From assembly GCA_963977675.1 (NCBI GenBank), contig CAXBPY010000001.1:55477-119476 (forward strand): a DNA stretch of 64,000 nucleotides, given 5' to 3'. This document shows positions 46,537 to 55,169 of the stretch, piece after piece. The notes below the pieces were generated by a model. It did not search any database, had not been told where the DNA came from, and saw only the letters and a program-made list of their open reading frames with translations. Both the position numbers and the translations under genes were made by a program. How positions within the stretch are numbered: the stretch's first letter is position 1; the number at the start of each line of letters is the position of its first letter. The DNA is from CAXBPY01 sp003455275 (GTDB lineage: Bacteria; Bacteroidota; Bacteroidia; Chitinophagales; UBA10324).

Positions 46537-48189
46537 TTATTTTTCTATCACCAGTTTCTGCTCGCTCATTTTTCCATCCGAAGTTTTGAGCACACAGAAA
46601 TAAATACCGGAGGGAAAGGATTTGAGATTGATGATTTCAGAATGAAGATTATTTGTTGAATGAAACATTTCTCTTCCCAACAAATCATAAATGGAAATTG
46701 AAAACACTGCTGACTGATTACTGCTCACTGTTAATTGATTTGAAGCTGGATTAGGCAAAATGCTAAATGAAAATTCATTTCCATTTATTCCGGTAGTAAC
46801 TGTATCATTTACATAAACAGGATTCAACAATGAGCAATCGCAAATATCAATGGAAGCAGTATCATGATAAACCATGCGTAAACTGTCTAACCTGTTCCGA
46901 TAAATAATGAGCGTATCTAAGTATGCAAAATGATGAACAAGATTATTCAGCTGGAGCGGATCATTTTTACGGTCAAATAATTCTTCTGTAGTATCCGTGC
47001 AGAAATACCTGCTGTAAACAAAGTAGTCATCTTCAATTGTGCGCTCAGAAGGATAAACCGTATCCTGAGGAAACTGCTCATACAAAAATTCTTTCCTGCG
47101 AAAATTTTCTGTCATCACTTTGTGAACCGAAACTCCGTCAATAATTGCAGTGTCGGTAATTCCGGCTGCCTCAAGTATGGTAGGCATCAGGTCAATATTC
47201 AGTGAATAGCTGCTGTCAATCACAGTGCCCGGCGTAAACCACGCAGGATAGCGGATGAATAACGGAGCGCGCATGCAATCTTCATAAGGATATGATTTTC
47301 CCTGAAGGCGATGATCACCTATGAGATAGCTGTTGTCAGAAATAAAAATGATCATTGTGTTGTCCTTCTGCCCTATTGAATCAAGCTCATCCAAAACCTT
47401 CTGAAGACCTTCATCAATTCCCTTAATCATAGGGATGTAATTCTTTAACATATTCTCATAACCACCGGGCAACATTGGAGAATCAAACTGGTAGAGATAG
47501 GATGGATAGTTCTGCGTGTATTCTATAAAGTTAGCTGGAAGTGGAAAAGTGGTGGAGTCGTACATATTCGCATATTGATTTTGAGGAATGAAGGGTGAGT
47601 GCGGAGCATTATGATCAACAATGAGAAAGAAGGGAGTATCAATTCTTGAAAGAAGAGCCAGCGCGCTGTCAGTAATGAAGTCAGTCATGTGCTCTGTCAC
47701 CGCCACAGCTGAGTCAAAATAGAAAGCTGTGTCATTGTAATAGGTACTTTGATTCGGAGTCCATAACCAATAATCAAAATCGGGCTTCGGTTGCTTGTGT
47801 TCAATCATCCACTTACCTATGAGTGCAACATAATATCCATTGTCATACATCAGTTGTGGGAGACGAACCTCACTGTGCGTCATCAGTTGACCGTTGTTCA
47901 TAGAGCCATTGTTGTGTCCATACAATCCACTCATTATTGAAGCGCGGGAAGGAAGACACACGCTATTGGTAGTGTAAAATTTTATATCAGCCCCCTGCTC
48001 AGCAATGCTGTTGATTGCAGGAGTATTTAAAATAAAGTTAGTATCAATATGGCTGATGTAATTCCACCGCATATCATCAGCAACAAAGAGCAACACATTT
48101 GGTCTTGCAGTTTGAGCTTTACTTTCAAAGAAAGAAATTAACGAAAGCGAAACAAAGAGAAATGAAATTATTTTCCTTCTGAAAACCAT
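46537..48189 (-). CDS. Secreted sulfatase with T9SS type A sorting domain
   Basis: 550 residues with a signal peptide (ending ESKAQ). N-terminal arylsulfatase signature RPNVLLFVADDMRWN gives the metal-binding Asp pair. Cys78 in SVCLPSRAS (C-x-P-x-R) is the residue converted to formylglycine. Downstream, FLIVDHNAPHSPFIP, IIFISDNSYLIGDHRLQGKSYPYEDCMRAPLFIRYP (in part) and the C-terminal DRKNDPLQLNNL fit the family. The last ~80 residues (FSILPNPASNQLTV ... GIYFCVLKTSDGKMSEQKLVIEK) form a type A sorting domain. Likely desulfates extracellular polysaccharides or glycans; no maturase (anSME/FGE) gene is in the window. Confidence 0.92.
   Translation of the reverse strand: MVFRRKIISFLFVSLSLISFFESKAQTARPNVLLFVADDMRWNYISHIDTNFILNTPAINSIAEQGADIKFYTTNSVCLPSRASIMSGLYGHNNGSMNNGQLMTHSEVRLPQLMYDNGYYVALIGKWMIEHKQPKPDFDYWLWTPNQSTYYNDTAFYFDSAVAVTEHMTDFITDSALALLSRIDTPFFLIVDHNAPHSPFIPQNQYANMYDSTTFPLPANFIEYTQNYPSYLYQFDSPMLPGGYENMLKNYIPMIKGIDEGLQKVLDELDSIGQKDNTMIIFISDNSYLIGDHRLQGKSYPYEDCMRAPLFIRYPAWFTPGTVIDSSYSLNIDLMPTILEAAGITDTAIIDGVSVHKVMTENFRRKEFLYEQFPQDTVYPSERTIEDDYFVYSRYFCTDTTEELFDRKNDPLQLNNLVHHFAYLDTLIIYRNRLDSLRMVYHDTASIDICDCSLLNPVYVNDTVTTGINGNEFSFSILPNPASNQLTVSSNQSAVFSISIYDLLGREMFHSTNNLHSEIINLKSFPSGIYFCVLKTSDGKMSEQKLVIEK
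46705..46737. repeat. In-frame short-unit repeat in the sulfatase sorting-domain linker
   Basis: Minus-strand sequence starts CAATTAACAGTGAGCAGTAA and continues TCAGTCAGCAGTG, a run of CAGT-type units. It encodes QLTVSSNQSAVF at the point where the sorting domain begins. Its position matches that of the repeat in the subtilase at 53575-53608. Confidence 0.45.
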
Positions 48190-48236
48190 TCCCGAAATGT
48201 AAAAGGAAATATTTTTCCAATGAAAAAATTTCTTCG

Positions 48237-48302
48237 TTACCTCGCAATCACCAATTTCTGCTGCTGCATTTTTCCATCAGCAGTTGTAAATACACAGAAA
48301 AA
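48237..48302 (-). pseudogene. Relic of a T9SS type A sorting-domain tail
   Basis: On the minus strand this stretch reads FFCVFTTADGKMQQQKLVIAR and then a stop. It aligns with the sulfatase's own last residues (FCVLKTSDGKMSEQKLVIEK), with about 14 of 20 identical. No upstream reading frame of a cargo gene remains, and only ~22 codons survive. It is best explained as the leftover 3' end of a deleted or duplicated cargo gene next to the sulfatase. Confidence 0.65.
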
Positions 48303-48319
48303 ATGCAAGAAGGGTCATT

Positions 48320-48424
48320 TCAATTTCGATTAAAACCAATTGGATTTTTAGCAGCGGCATCACTAAGTTTTTGAATTAAAAGTGCTGCTTCCTTTTCATG
48401 AATAAACTTAGTTGATTTTAGAAA
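48320..48424 (-). other. In-frame coding-like extension beyond the stop of the 48425-48946 gene
   Basis: Reading on past the TAG at 48425-48427 in the same frame gives 34 sense codons (FLKSTKFIHEKEAALLIQ then KLSDAAAKNPIGFNRN) before TGA at 48320-48322. The composition (helical, Lys/Glu/Ala/Leu) is protein-like, and this suggests that the amber codon truncates a longer original gene. Confidence 0.4.
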
Positions 48425-48946
48425 CTAAATATTATTCTTCTTCTGAGTTAAATCAACAACATTAATATTATCAATGTATTTTTCTATAAAATATTTCATT
48501 CCAATCTCTTTATTTCCATCAAGAAATTTTCTGACTTCCTTTGATGATGGTCTGCTTTCATAAAGAAAAAGAAGTTTGGGAATGCTTGCTTCGATTAAAA
48601 TGTATTTTGAAGAATAATTATAAGCGAGCAATAAAAACAAAAATGAAAGGCCCATTAACACAAAATACATTTCAAAATCAGGAAGCTGCTCGTAAAAAAT
48701 TGAAATAGTTTTTCCAATTAAAAAAACTGTTGTTGAAACTGCTAAGATTATAGCTGGAATATTGTTTGATCGTTCATAGATTTTCTTAAAAGTTAATTCT
48801 TCAAAGGGAATTTCGCGCTGAAGACTGTGAAACAATTTCTCATTGGAATAAATCACCTTATCAGAGCAAACTTTCCACTCTATTCTGTGAAATAATTTCC
48901 TTTGACGAATTGAGTAAATAACTTCTGAATCTTTTACTGTTTCCAT
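48425..48946 (-). CDS. Membrane protein of unknown function, possibly truncated
   Basis: 173 residues. Two adjacent membrane segments: IPAIILAVSTTVFLIGKTISIF in part (~65-85) and MYFVLMGLSFLFLLLAYNY (~93-112), with a soluble N-terminal part (VIYSIRQRKLFHRIEW, beta-rich) and a helical cytoplasmic tail. It resembles PH-like membrane proteins of Bacteroidota but I cannot assign a family. The TAG stop is followed by 34 in-frame protein-like codons, so the present C-terminus may be a recent truncation. It follows the Fe-S oxidoreductase gene by 24 bp and may share its transcript. Confidence 0.6.
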   Translation of the reverse strand: METVKDSEVIYSIRQRKLFHRIEWKVCSDKVIYSNEKLFHSLQREIPFEELTFKKIYERSNNIPAIILAVSTTVFLIGKTISIFYEQLPDFEMYFVLMGLSFLFLLLAYNYSSKYILIEASIPKLLFLYESRPSSKEVRKFLDGNKEIGMKYFIEKYIDNINVVDLTQKKNNI

Positions 48947-48970
48947 CTTTCTATAAGCACTTTTTCAAAT

Positions 48971-51061
48971 TCAAAGCCCCTTCGCTTCCGCCACTAACTC
49001 AGCAAGGTCTTTTACTTTAATTTTTTCCTCCTGATTTTTTTGTTTGATGCCATCTTCAAGCATGGTCATGCAGAACGGGCAACCCACTGCAACAGTTGTG
49101 GCACCGGTTTCCATTATCTGTTCTGTGCGCTCCACACTTACGCGCTTGGTGCCGGGGCTTTCTTCTTTAAACACCTGCGCGCCGCCGCCACCGCAGCATA
49201 GTCCGTTGGTGCGGCACTTCTTCATTTCCTTCAACTCTGCTTTAAAACTTTCGAGCACCACACGCGGCGCTTCATATACTTCATTGGCGCGTCCGAGGTA
49301 GCAACTATCATGGAAGGTAATTGATTTTCCGGCAAGTGAATTTTCATTCTGCATTTTCAATCTTCCATCGGCAATCAGTGTTTGCAGAAATGCAGAGTGG
49401 TGCATCACATCGTAGTTACCGCCAAGAGCAGGATATTCATTCTTCAGTGTGTTGAAGCAATGTGGGCAGGCAGTTACAATTTTTTTCACTCCGTAATTAT
49501 TCAGCGTGGTAATGTTTTGCATTGCCATCATCTGCGCAAGAAATTCATTGCCGCTTCGCTTCGCAGGGTCGCCGGTGCAGGTTTCTTCCAAACCGAGAAC
49601 TGCAAATTTCACTTTCGCTTCATTCAGAATTTTCGCGAACGAACGAATCACGCTTTTGTATCGGTCATCAAAACTTCCGGCGCACCCAATCCAGAAAAGA
49701 ATTTCTGACTCCTCTCCTTTCGCAACTACATCAGCCATCATCGGAATTTCCAAACCTTCTGTCCAAAGCATTCTGTCCTCCGGAGAAAATTTCCATGGCG
49801 CTCCATTGTTTTCAATGTTGCTCATCATGCCGGTGAGTTCAGCAGGCGCTTTCGATTCTTCCATCACCAAGTTGCGACGCAAGTCAATGATGATGCTAAG
49901 CGGGTCAATCATCACCGGACATTCTTCCACGCAAGCATTGCAACTGGTGCAAGCCCACAGTTCTTCTTCTGTGATATAATTTCCGAGTAAAGTTTTGTTG
50001 TCGTTGTAGTTTTCTATCGCAGCACCTTTATCAAGCGCTCTTCCAACTTCCTCCATTCTATCACGCGTGTCCATCATAATTTTCCGTGGAGAAAGAAGTT
50101 TGCCTGTAATGTTCGCGGGGCAGGCAGAAGTGCAGCGCCCGCACTCGGTGCACGAGTATGCATCCATCAATTGCTTCCAGTTCAAATCGAAAACATCTTT
50201 CGCTCCGAACTTTCCGGGATTCGGATCAGGTGTAACAGCCGCATTCGGGTCGAGCATCAGTTTCACTTCAGTAGTAATGGAAGCAAGAGAATTAAATTCT
50301 CCCTTAGGCGTCAGCTTCGCATACCACACATTCGGGAATGCAAGAAGAATGTGAAAGTGTTTTGACCAGATGATGTAGTTCAAAAAAAAGAACACACCGA
50401 TGATGTGCGCCCACCAACAGCAACGCTCCAACAAAATCAAACTTGCATCAGACCAGTTGCTAATGAACGGAACCACAAATTGCGAAACCGGAAACATACC
50501 CGCTTTGAAATAATGTTCGCTGCCGCGCGCTTGCAGAATAGAATCGGCTGCATTCATTTTCAGAAAGCAACTCATGAGAATAATTTCTGTGCAAAGAATA
50601 ATTGTTGCGTCTGTTCTTGGCCACTTCGTCATTTCCTTACTCCAGAAACGCGGAATGCGCGCGATGTATCTTCTGCATAAAAAAATCACGCAGCCCGCAA
50701 GCACAAGCAGCGCAAGTATTTCAAACGATGCGATGACGAAATTGTAAAACCCTTCGGGAAGAATAGTTGCAAGTATTCTGTGTGTTCCGAAAATTCCGTC
50801 GGTTACAATTTCTAAAAGTTCAATGTTGATGATGATGAATCCTGCATAAACAAAGAAGTGGAGCAGCGCAGGAAATGGTCGCTTGAACATTTTTTTCTGC
50901 CCGAAAGCCACCAGAAACATTTGCTTCCATCGTTCTCCTTTTCGGTCATTGATTTTTACATCTCTTCCGAGATTGATGTTGCGAATGACTTTGCGGATGT
51001 TGATGGTGAACATCGCCACAGCAGCAATGAAAATGGCAGTGAATAGAATTTGAGAAATCAT
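48971..51061 (-). CDS. Membrane-bound Fe-S oxidoreductase (HdrD/GlpC-like, CCG domains)
   Basis: 696 residues. The N-terminal ~240 residues have about six membrane segments and resemble the DsrM/HdrE/NarI-like cytochrome b type. Two [4Fe-4S] motifs follow: CTECGRCTSACP and CTSCNACVEECP. Then come two cysteine-rich CCG regions: the first around TCTGDPAKR and TACPHCFNTLKNEYP, the second around SCYLGRANEVYEAPR and GLCCGGGGAQVF. This architecture is common in Bacteroidota and thought to pass electrons between quinone and a cytoplasmic partner. The partner gene often found alongside (a short CCG-domain protein) is absent here, so its electron donor is unknown. Confidence 0.9.
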   Translation of the reverse strand: MISQILFTAIFIAAVAMFTINIRKVIRNINLGRDVKINDRKGERWKQMFLVAFGQKKMFKRPFPALLHFFVYAGFIIINIELLEIVTDGIFGTHRILATILPEGFYNFVIASFEILALLVLAGCVIFLCRRYIARIPRFWSKEMTKWPRTDATIILCTEIILMSCFLKMNAADSILQARGSEHYFKAGMFPVSQFVVPFISNWSDASLILLERCCWWAHIIGVFFFLNYIIWSKHFHILLAFPNVWYAKLTPKGEFNSLASITTEVKLMLDPNAAVTPDPNPGKFGAKDVFDLNWKQLMDAYSCTECGRCTSACPANITGKLLSPRKIMMDTRDRMEEVGRALDKGAAIENYNDNKTLLGNYITEEELWACTSCNACVEECPVMIDPLSIIIDLRRNLVMEESKAPAELTGMMSNIENNGAPWKFSPEDRMLWTEGLEIPMMADVVAKGEESEILFWIGCAGSFDDRYKSVIRSFAKILNEAKVKFAVLGLEETCTGDPAKRSGNEFLAQMMAMQNITTLNNYGVKKIVTACPHCFNTLKNEYPALGGNYDVMHHSAFLQTLIADGRLKMQNENSLAGKSITFHDSCYLGRANEVYEAPRVVLESFKAELKEMKKCRTNGLCCGGGGAQVFKEESPGTKRVSVERTEQIMETGATTVAVGCPFCMTMLEDGIKQKNQEEKIKVKDLAELVAEAKGL

Positions 51062-51198
51062 GAGCAGCGAAACTAAAATTGATTGCAGAAGTGAAAAGAA
51101 AATTTATTCAATAGTCACTGCGCTGTTTTCTGTTTGAAAGAATTTTTATAACAAGAAAGCGAAGCAATAATTTTCGGTCAGAAAAAAATTTCCACCCG

Positions 51199-53769
51199 AT
51201 GAAAAAGTTTTTACTCCTTTCACTTTTCACTTTTATTGTCACACTGACCTGCTCCGTTGTAATCATCGGAGGCGCGTCGAAGTGTTACGCACAAGAAATC
51301 GCTAGCATGAATCTTGAGCTTCATCAATACATCAATAAAAACTTAAATAGCGCTGAGCAACTTCAGTTATTGGTGAAAGGAAATGTTTCTCAGGTAGAGA
51401 GTGAAGTGAAATCTCTCGGAGGAACTTTTAAATATTCAGTTCAGGATATTTCGGCAGTCACTCTTTCCGTCAATAAAATTTCTGTGCTCGCACAACAACC
51501 CGGCGTTATCAGAATTGAAGGAAGACACGGAATCGGAAACACACTGGATGATCAAACAGACATTCACGCGAACATTACTCCCGTGAAGCAAGGACAATCA
51601 CCCTTGCCACAGGGATATGATGGTAGCGGAGTGATTGTTGGTATTATTGATTCAGAAATTGATTTCACGCATCCTGATTTTAAAGATGCAAACGGAAACA
51701 CCCGGATAAAATTTATTTGGTCACAACTCGACACCAGCGGCGGATCAACTCCAATGCCTTACAATTACGGACAAGAGTGGGATTCATCTGACATAGCCGG
51801 AGGAATCAGTTATGTTCCTGAAACTGCAGACTTCGGGCACGGAAGTATTGTGACCGGATGCGCTGCAGGCGATGCTGACTCCATACAGTTTCAGGGGGTC
51901 GCTCCGAAATCTGATATCATTTTCGTAGCCGCAGACATGGGTCAGAATTTTCTGAACAACATGGTTGATGCTGTCAGTTATATTTATTCGAAAGCTGCCC
52001 TTCTTGGAAAACCGTGTGTAATAAATGCAAGCCTCGGAACTTACAACGGCTCACATGATGGCTTGGATTTACCGGCAGTGGCAATAGACGGTTTGATTTC
52101 TCAAGGCAATGGCAGATCATTAGTTGCTGCAGCCGGCAATGCCGGAAATATTCTGTTGCACCTTCAGTACCCGGCTGAACCGGATTCGGCATTCACCTGG
52201 TTTAAGTACAACGCAGCCATTAGCTGCCTCTATTGGGATGTTTGGGCTTATCAAAATCAATTCAATAACCTGCAGTTTGCGCTTGGCGCGGATTTGACTT
52301 CTCCATATACATATCTTGGAAGAACGAAGTACTATAACATACTTTCAGATTTCAATTTTATAGGTGGGTATGATCAAATCACTGACACATTAAAGCAATG
52401 GAACGGAACTGTAATTGGTTTCGTAACTATTGATGCAGCTATTGTGGGCAACAGTTATCATCTTGGTATCACTATCAATACTACTAATACAGCTTACAAC
52501 TATCGTTTCATTTCAAAAGGAAGCGGTCAGTTTGATGTGTGGAGTCATCCGAATTATACAGGTACCAGCAATATGCTGAAAGCAAATCTTCCTACTGCAG
52601 TTCAGTTTCCCGATATGGCTCGCTATCGCTTACCAACTACTTCGCAAACTATTGTCAGCAGTTTTCAGTGCAGCGACAAAGTGATAACAGTAGCGAATTT
52701 TAATAACAGAAATACCTGGACAGATGTGAATGGTACTGTGCAATCAGACACATCTACTGTTGGCCAGCGAGGATCTTCTAGTAGTTTAGGATTGACCCGC
52801 GATGGCCGAATGAAGCCTGATATTTCTGCCCCCGGAAATTTTACTTATGGTTCGGGTTTGCTTTCTCTCATGCCTTCGTTCATAACAAACAACCCACAAA
52901 AAGTTAGCACTGACTCCTTACACATTCTTGATGGAGGTACAAGTATGGCGTCGCCAGTCGTTGCGGGAATAGTCGCACTTTACATGCAGCGATATCCAAA
53001 TCTTTCTTCGCAACTTATCAAGAGTGCAGTAATTGCCTCGGCTATCACTGACAGCTTCACTACAGCTAATGTTCCAAACCCAATGTGGGGTTACGGAAAG
53101 ATTGATGCTTTTAAAATGATGGATACATTAATTAACTGCCAGCCAACCAGCGGAAATATTTCGGCACAGATATGTGAAAATGATTTTTATGATTTCAACG
53201 GAACGATGCTGAATGTTCAGGGAATTTATCATGACACACTGATGAATATTGCCGGTTGTGATTCTCTCATCACTCTTTCTTTAAATGTTGATTCTGTTGA
53301 TGTTTCAATTGCCATTCCTACAGGAGGTGCAGCGATTACTGCAACTTCAGCTGAATCTAACCTCACCTATCAATGGTTCAATTGTGATAGCTTATCAAAT
53401 ATTTCAGGTGCTACAAACTCTTCTTTTACTCCCACTATAGCCGGAAATTATTCTGTTATGATAACCGATTCGCTTGGTTGCAGTAAAATGTCTAATTGTG
53501 TATATGATAATCCTGATGGAATTTCTGAAATAGCAGTTTCTGATATTAATATTTTTCCAAACCCAGTAAGTGAGCAATTGACAATTAACAATGGACAATG
53601 GACAATTGATGAAACTGAAATTACTGATTTGTTAGGTAGAAAAATGTATCACTCAACAAATTATCTGAAATCTGAAATCATAAATCTAAGATCCTTCCCA
53701 CCCGGCATTTACTTCATTACAATTCATTCAGATAATTTTACCGGCACAAAAAAAATTGTGAAAGAATAA
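51199..53769 (+). CDS. Subtilisin-family (S8) serine protease, T9SS type A cargo
   Basis: 856 residues. Signal peptide MKKFLLLSLFTFIVTLTCSV...CYAQ is unusually long because of an inserted repeat element. A propeptide-like segment (~35-110) precedes the catalytic domain. Asp151 lies in GIIDSEIDFTHPDF, His214 in FGHGSIVTG (the usual HGTHVAG is altered to HGSIVTG), the oxyanion Asn region is in VAAAGNAG, and Ser582 in GTSMASPVVAG. An inserted beta domain (~310-470) separates the His and Ser parts, as in bacterial C5a-peptidase-like or PA-containing subtilases. The C-terminus (IFPNPVSEQLTI ... TGTKKIVKE) is a type A sorting domain. Secreted protease. A phosphoribosyltransferase gene follows after 2 bp. 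Confidence 0.92.
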   Translation: MKKFLLLSLFTFIVTLTCSVVIIGGASKCYAQEIASMNLELHQYINKNLNSAEQLQLLVKGNVSQVESEVKSLGGTFKYSVQDISAVTLSVNKISVLAQQPGVIRIEGRHGIGNTLDDQTDIHANITPVKQGQSPLPQGYDGSGVIVGIIDSEIDFTHPDFKDANGNTRIKFIWSQLDTSGGSTPMPYNYGQEWDSSDIAGGISYVPETADFGHGSIVTGCAAGDADSIQFQGVAPKSDIIFVAADMGQNFLNNMVDAVSYIYSKAALLGKPCVINASLGTYNGSHDGLDLPAVAIDGLISQGNGRSLVAAAGNAGNILLHLQYPAEPDSAFTWFKYNAAISCLYWDVWAYQNQFNNLQFALGADLTSPYTYLGRTKYYNILSDFNFIGGYDQITDTLKQWNGTVIGFVTIDAAIVGNSYHLGITINTTNTAYNYRFISKGSGQFDVWSHPNYTGTSNMLKANLPTAVQFPDMARYRLPTTSQTIVSSFQCSDKVITVANFNNRNTWTDVNGTVQSDTSTVGQRGSSSSLGLTRDGRMKPDISAPGNFTYGSGLLSLMPSFITNNPQKVSTDSLHILDGGTSMASPVVAGIVALYMQRYPNLSSQLIKSAVIASAITDSFTTANVPNPMWGYGKIDAFKMMDTLINCQPTSGNISAQICENDFYDFNGTMLNVQGIYHDTLMNIAGCDSLITLSLNVDSVDVSIAIPTGGAAITATSAESNLTYQWFNCDSLSNISGATNSSFTPTIAGNYSVMITDSLGCSKMSNCVYDNPDGISEIAVSDINIFPNPVSEQLTINNGQWTIDETEITDLLGRKMYHSTNYLKSEIINLRSFPPGIYFITIHSDNFTGTKKIVKE
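51238..51290 (+). repeat. Palindromic repeat element embedded in the subtilase signal peptide
   Basis: The 53 bases begin GTCACACTGACCTGCTCCGT and end GGCGCGTCGAAGTGTTACGC. The ends (GTCACACT and AGTGTTAC) are inverted with one mismatch, and GCTCCG / CGGAGG form an inner imperfect arm. GTCACACTGA...CGAAGTGT is the outline of a well-known dispersed palindromic repeat. Read in frame, it encodes VTLTCSVVIIGGASKCYA. Confidence 0.5.
53575..53608 (+). repeat. In-frame CAATTG-bounded repeat in the subtilase sorting-domain linker
   Basis: Begins CAATTGACAATTAACAATGG and ends ACAATGGACAATTG. The run of (G)ACAAT units is translated QLTINNGQWTID. The same 'aacaatggacaatt' type of sequence is a common dispersed repeat, usually intergenic. 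Confidence 0.5.
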
Positions 53770-53771
53770 TT

Positions 53772-54275
53772 ATGGGTAAAAACAAAACACTTCTGCTCAC
53801 AGCATCTGATATCAAAAAGAAAACAGAAAGAATTGCATATGAAATTCTGGAAAACACTGATGAAAATTCTGAGATCATTCTAGCTGGAATCACAGGCAGT
53901 GGACTAAAGTTTGCAGAAAAGTTGATGAAGAATCTGAAAAAATTTTCTGAAGCAAAAATTTCCATCTGCTCAATTACTGTAAATAAATCCAACCCTATTT
54001 CTCATGAAGCTAAGTGCAGTGTTGAACCTTCTTCATTCAAAAATAAATCTGTAATAATTGTAGATGATGTGGCCAATACAGGAAGAACTGTATTCTATGC
54101 ACAAAAGGTTTTTATGAATGTATTGCCAAAGCAAATTCAGGTGGCGGTTCTCGTTGACAGGAAACATAAACAATTTCCCGTTGCGGCTGACTATGTTGGC
54201 CTTTCGCTCTCCACCAATATGCAGGAACATGTGAGTGTGGAGTTTGAAGATGAAGAAGCGGTTTATCTCTCTTGA
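53772..54275 (+). CDS. Phosphoribosyltransferase (PyrR-like, type I PRTase fold)
   Basis: 167 residues. The PRPP-binding motif is VIIVDDVANTGRT (residues 94-106), preceded by AGITGSGLKFAEKL. The C-terminal VAVLVDRKHKQFPVAADYVGLSLST is the PyrR pattern ([20 protein letters not shown]). PyrR is a uracil PRTase and, in Firmicutes, an attenuation regulator; here the sequence is divergent and a regulatory role is not shown. It starts 2 bp after the subtilase stop, so it probably shares that transcript even though the functions are unrelated. Confidence 0.85.
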   Translation: MGKNKTLLLTASDIKKKTERIAYEILENTDENSEIILAGITGSGLKFAEKLMKNLKKFSEAKISICSITVNKSNPISHEAKCSVEPSSFKNKSVIIVDDVANTGRTVFYAQKVFMNVLPKQIQVAVLVDRKHKQFPVAADYVGLSLSTNMQEHVSVEFEDEEAVYLS

Positions 54276-54323
54276 GTATCTTGGATATTGGAAGTATGAT
54301 CTTGGATGTGATAACTTTCAGCA

Positions 54324-54668
54324 ATGAACATTGAATCGCTCCGCGAGTATTGTCTTTCAAAAAAGGATGTAGAAGAAACGGTTCCATTTGGTCCGGATGT
54401 TTTAGTTTTTAAAGTGAAAGGAAAAATGTTTTTGCTTCTTCCGCTTGATTCTGAGAAATTACAGTTCAATGTGAAGTGTGATCCTGATTTAGCAATTGAG
54501 CTTCGTGAGAAATATGATTGTGTTCAACCCGGCTACCACATGAACAAGCAACACTGGAATACAGTGATTGTGGATGGAACTGTTTCAACTAAAGAGTTGA
54601 AAGAATGGATTGACAATTCTTATGATTTGATTGTTGAGAGCATTCCGAAAAAGAAAAAGTCAGTCTAG
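54324..54668 (+). CDS. MmcQ/YjbR family protein
   Basis: 114 residues. Pattern: MNIESLREYCLSKKDVEETVPFG (in part), VFKVKGKMFLLLPL, FNVKCDPDLAIELREKYDCVQPGYHMNKQHWNTV (in part), LKEWIDNSYDLIVESIPKK. This is the CyaY-like YjbR fold, a small DNA- or metal-associated cytoplasmic domain of unclear role. Its 3' end overlaps the convergent aroK gene by 9 bp. The 48-bp gap upstream contains short ATCTTGGAT repeats. Confidence 0.92.
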   Translation: MNIESLREYCLSKKDVEETVPFGPDVLVFKVKGKMFLLLPLDSEKLQFNVKCDPDLAIELREKYDCVQPGYHMNKQHWNTVIVDGTVSTKELKEWIDNSYDLIVESIPKKKKSV

Positions 54669-55169
54669 TAATTTTTCAATTTCTTCTTTCAACTTTTCAA
54701 TCGAAATATTTTCAGAATGGATATGAATTTGAGCAAGTGAATAAAACTTTTCACGCTCGTTCATTTTTGATTCAATAAAATTTCTCAACTCCTCTCCTGC
54801 TAAGTTCTTCAGCAGCGGTCTTTCTTTTTTTGATTCTGAAATTCTTTTCATCACAGTGTCAACAGAAATTTTCAGCCAAATACAGATTCCTTTTTGCATC
54901 ATCCATTTCATGTTGTCGTGAAAACAAGGAGTTCCGCCACCGGTGGAAACAATTGTGTTTCCCAAATTCAATTCATGCAGGCAGTTCTTCTCTGCATCTC
55001 GGAAATAACTTTCTCCTTTCTCTGAGAAAATTTCTGCAACAGTTTTCTTCTCGTGCTCTTCAATCATTCTGTCGAGGTCAATGAATTTCATGTTCATCAA
55101 CTTTGCAAGTCGTTTGCCTTCGCGGGTTTTTCCCGCGGTCATAAAACCAACGATAAATACTTTGTGCAT
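54660..55169 (-). CDS. aroK: Shikimate kinase
   Basis: 169 residues. Phosphorylates shikimate at O3 with ATP. The P-loop is GFMTAGKTREG (residues 8-18); the typical family form is GFMGSGKST, so the G-S before the lysine is T-A here, but the Walker A consensus GxxxxGKT is kept. Shikimate-binding residues are in FIDLDRMIE (D-x-D), FRDAEK (Arg) and STGGGTPC (GGG). The lid with Arg lies around ESKKERPLL. Same pathway as aroQ, which is 35 kb away in the window. A palindromic repeat sits immediately upstream of its start. Confidence 0.94.
   Translation of the reverse strand: MHKVFIVGFMTAGKTREGKRLAKLMNMKFIDLDRMIEEHEKKTVAEIFSEKGESYFRDAEKNCLHELNLGNTIVSTGGGTPCFHDNMKWMMQKGICIWLKISVDTVMKRISESKKERPLLKNLAGEELRNFIESKMNEREKFYSLAQIHIHSENISIEKLKEEIEKLLD

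Noticed and set aside
48425..48427. Pyrrolysine or other recoding of the TAG codon
   Set aside because: No recoding genes or signals are visible, and such recoding is not expected in this phylum. A simple nonsense change explains it better.
54276..54323. Short ATCTTGGAT direct repeats before the YjbR-like gene as a regulatory array
   Set aside because: Only two or three imperfect units in 48 bp. They look like a fragment of dispersed low-complexity repeat rather than an operator set.
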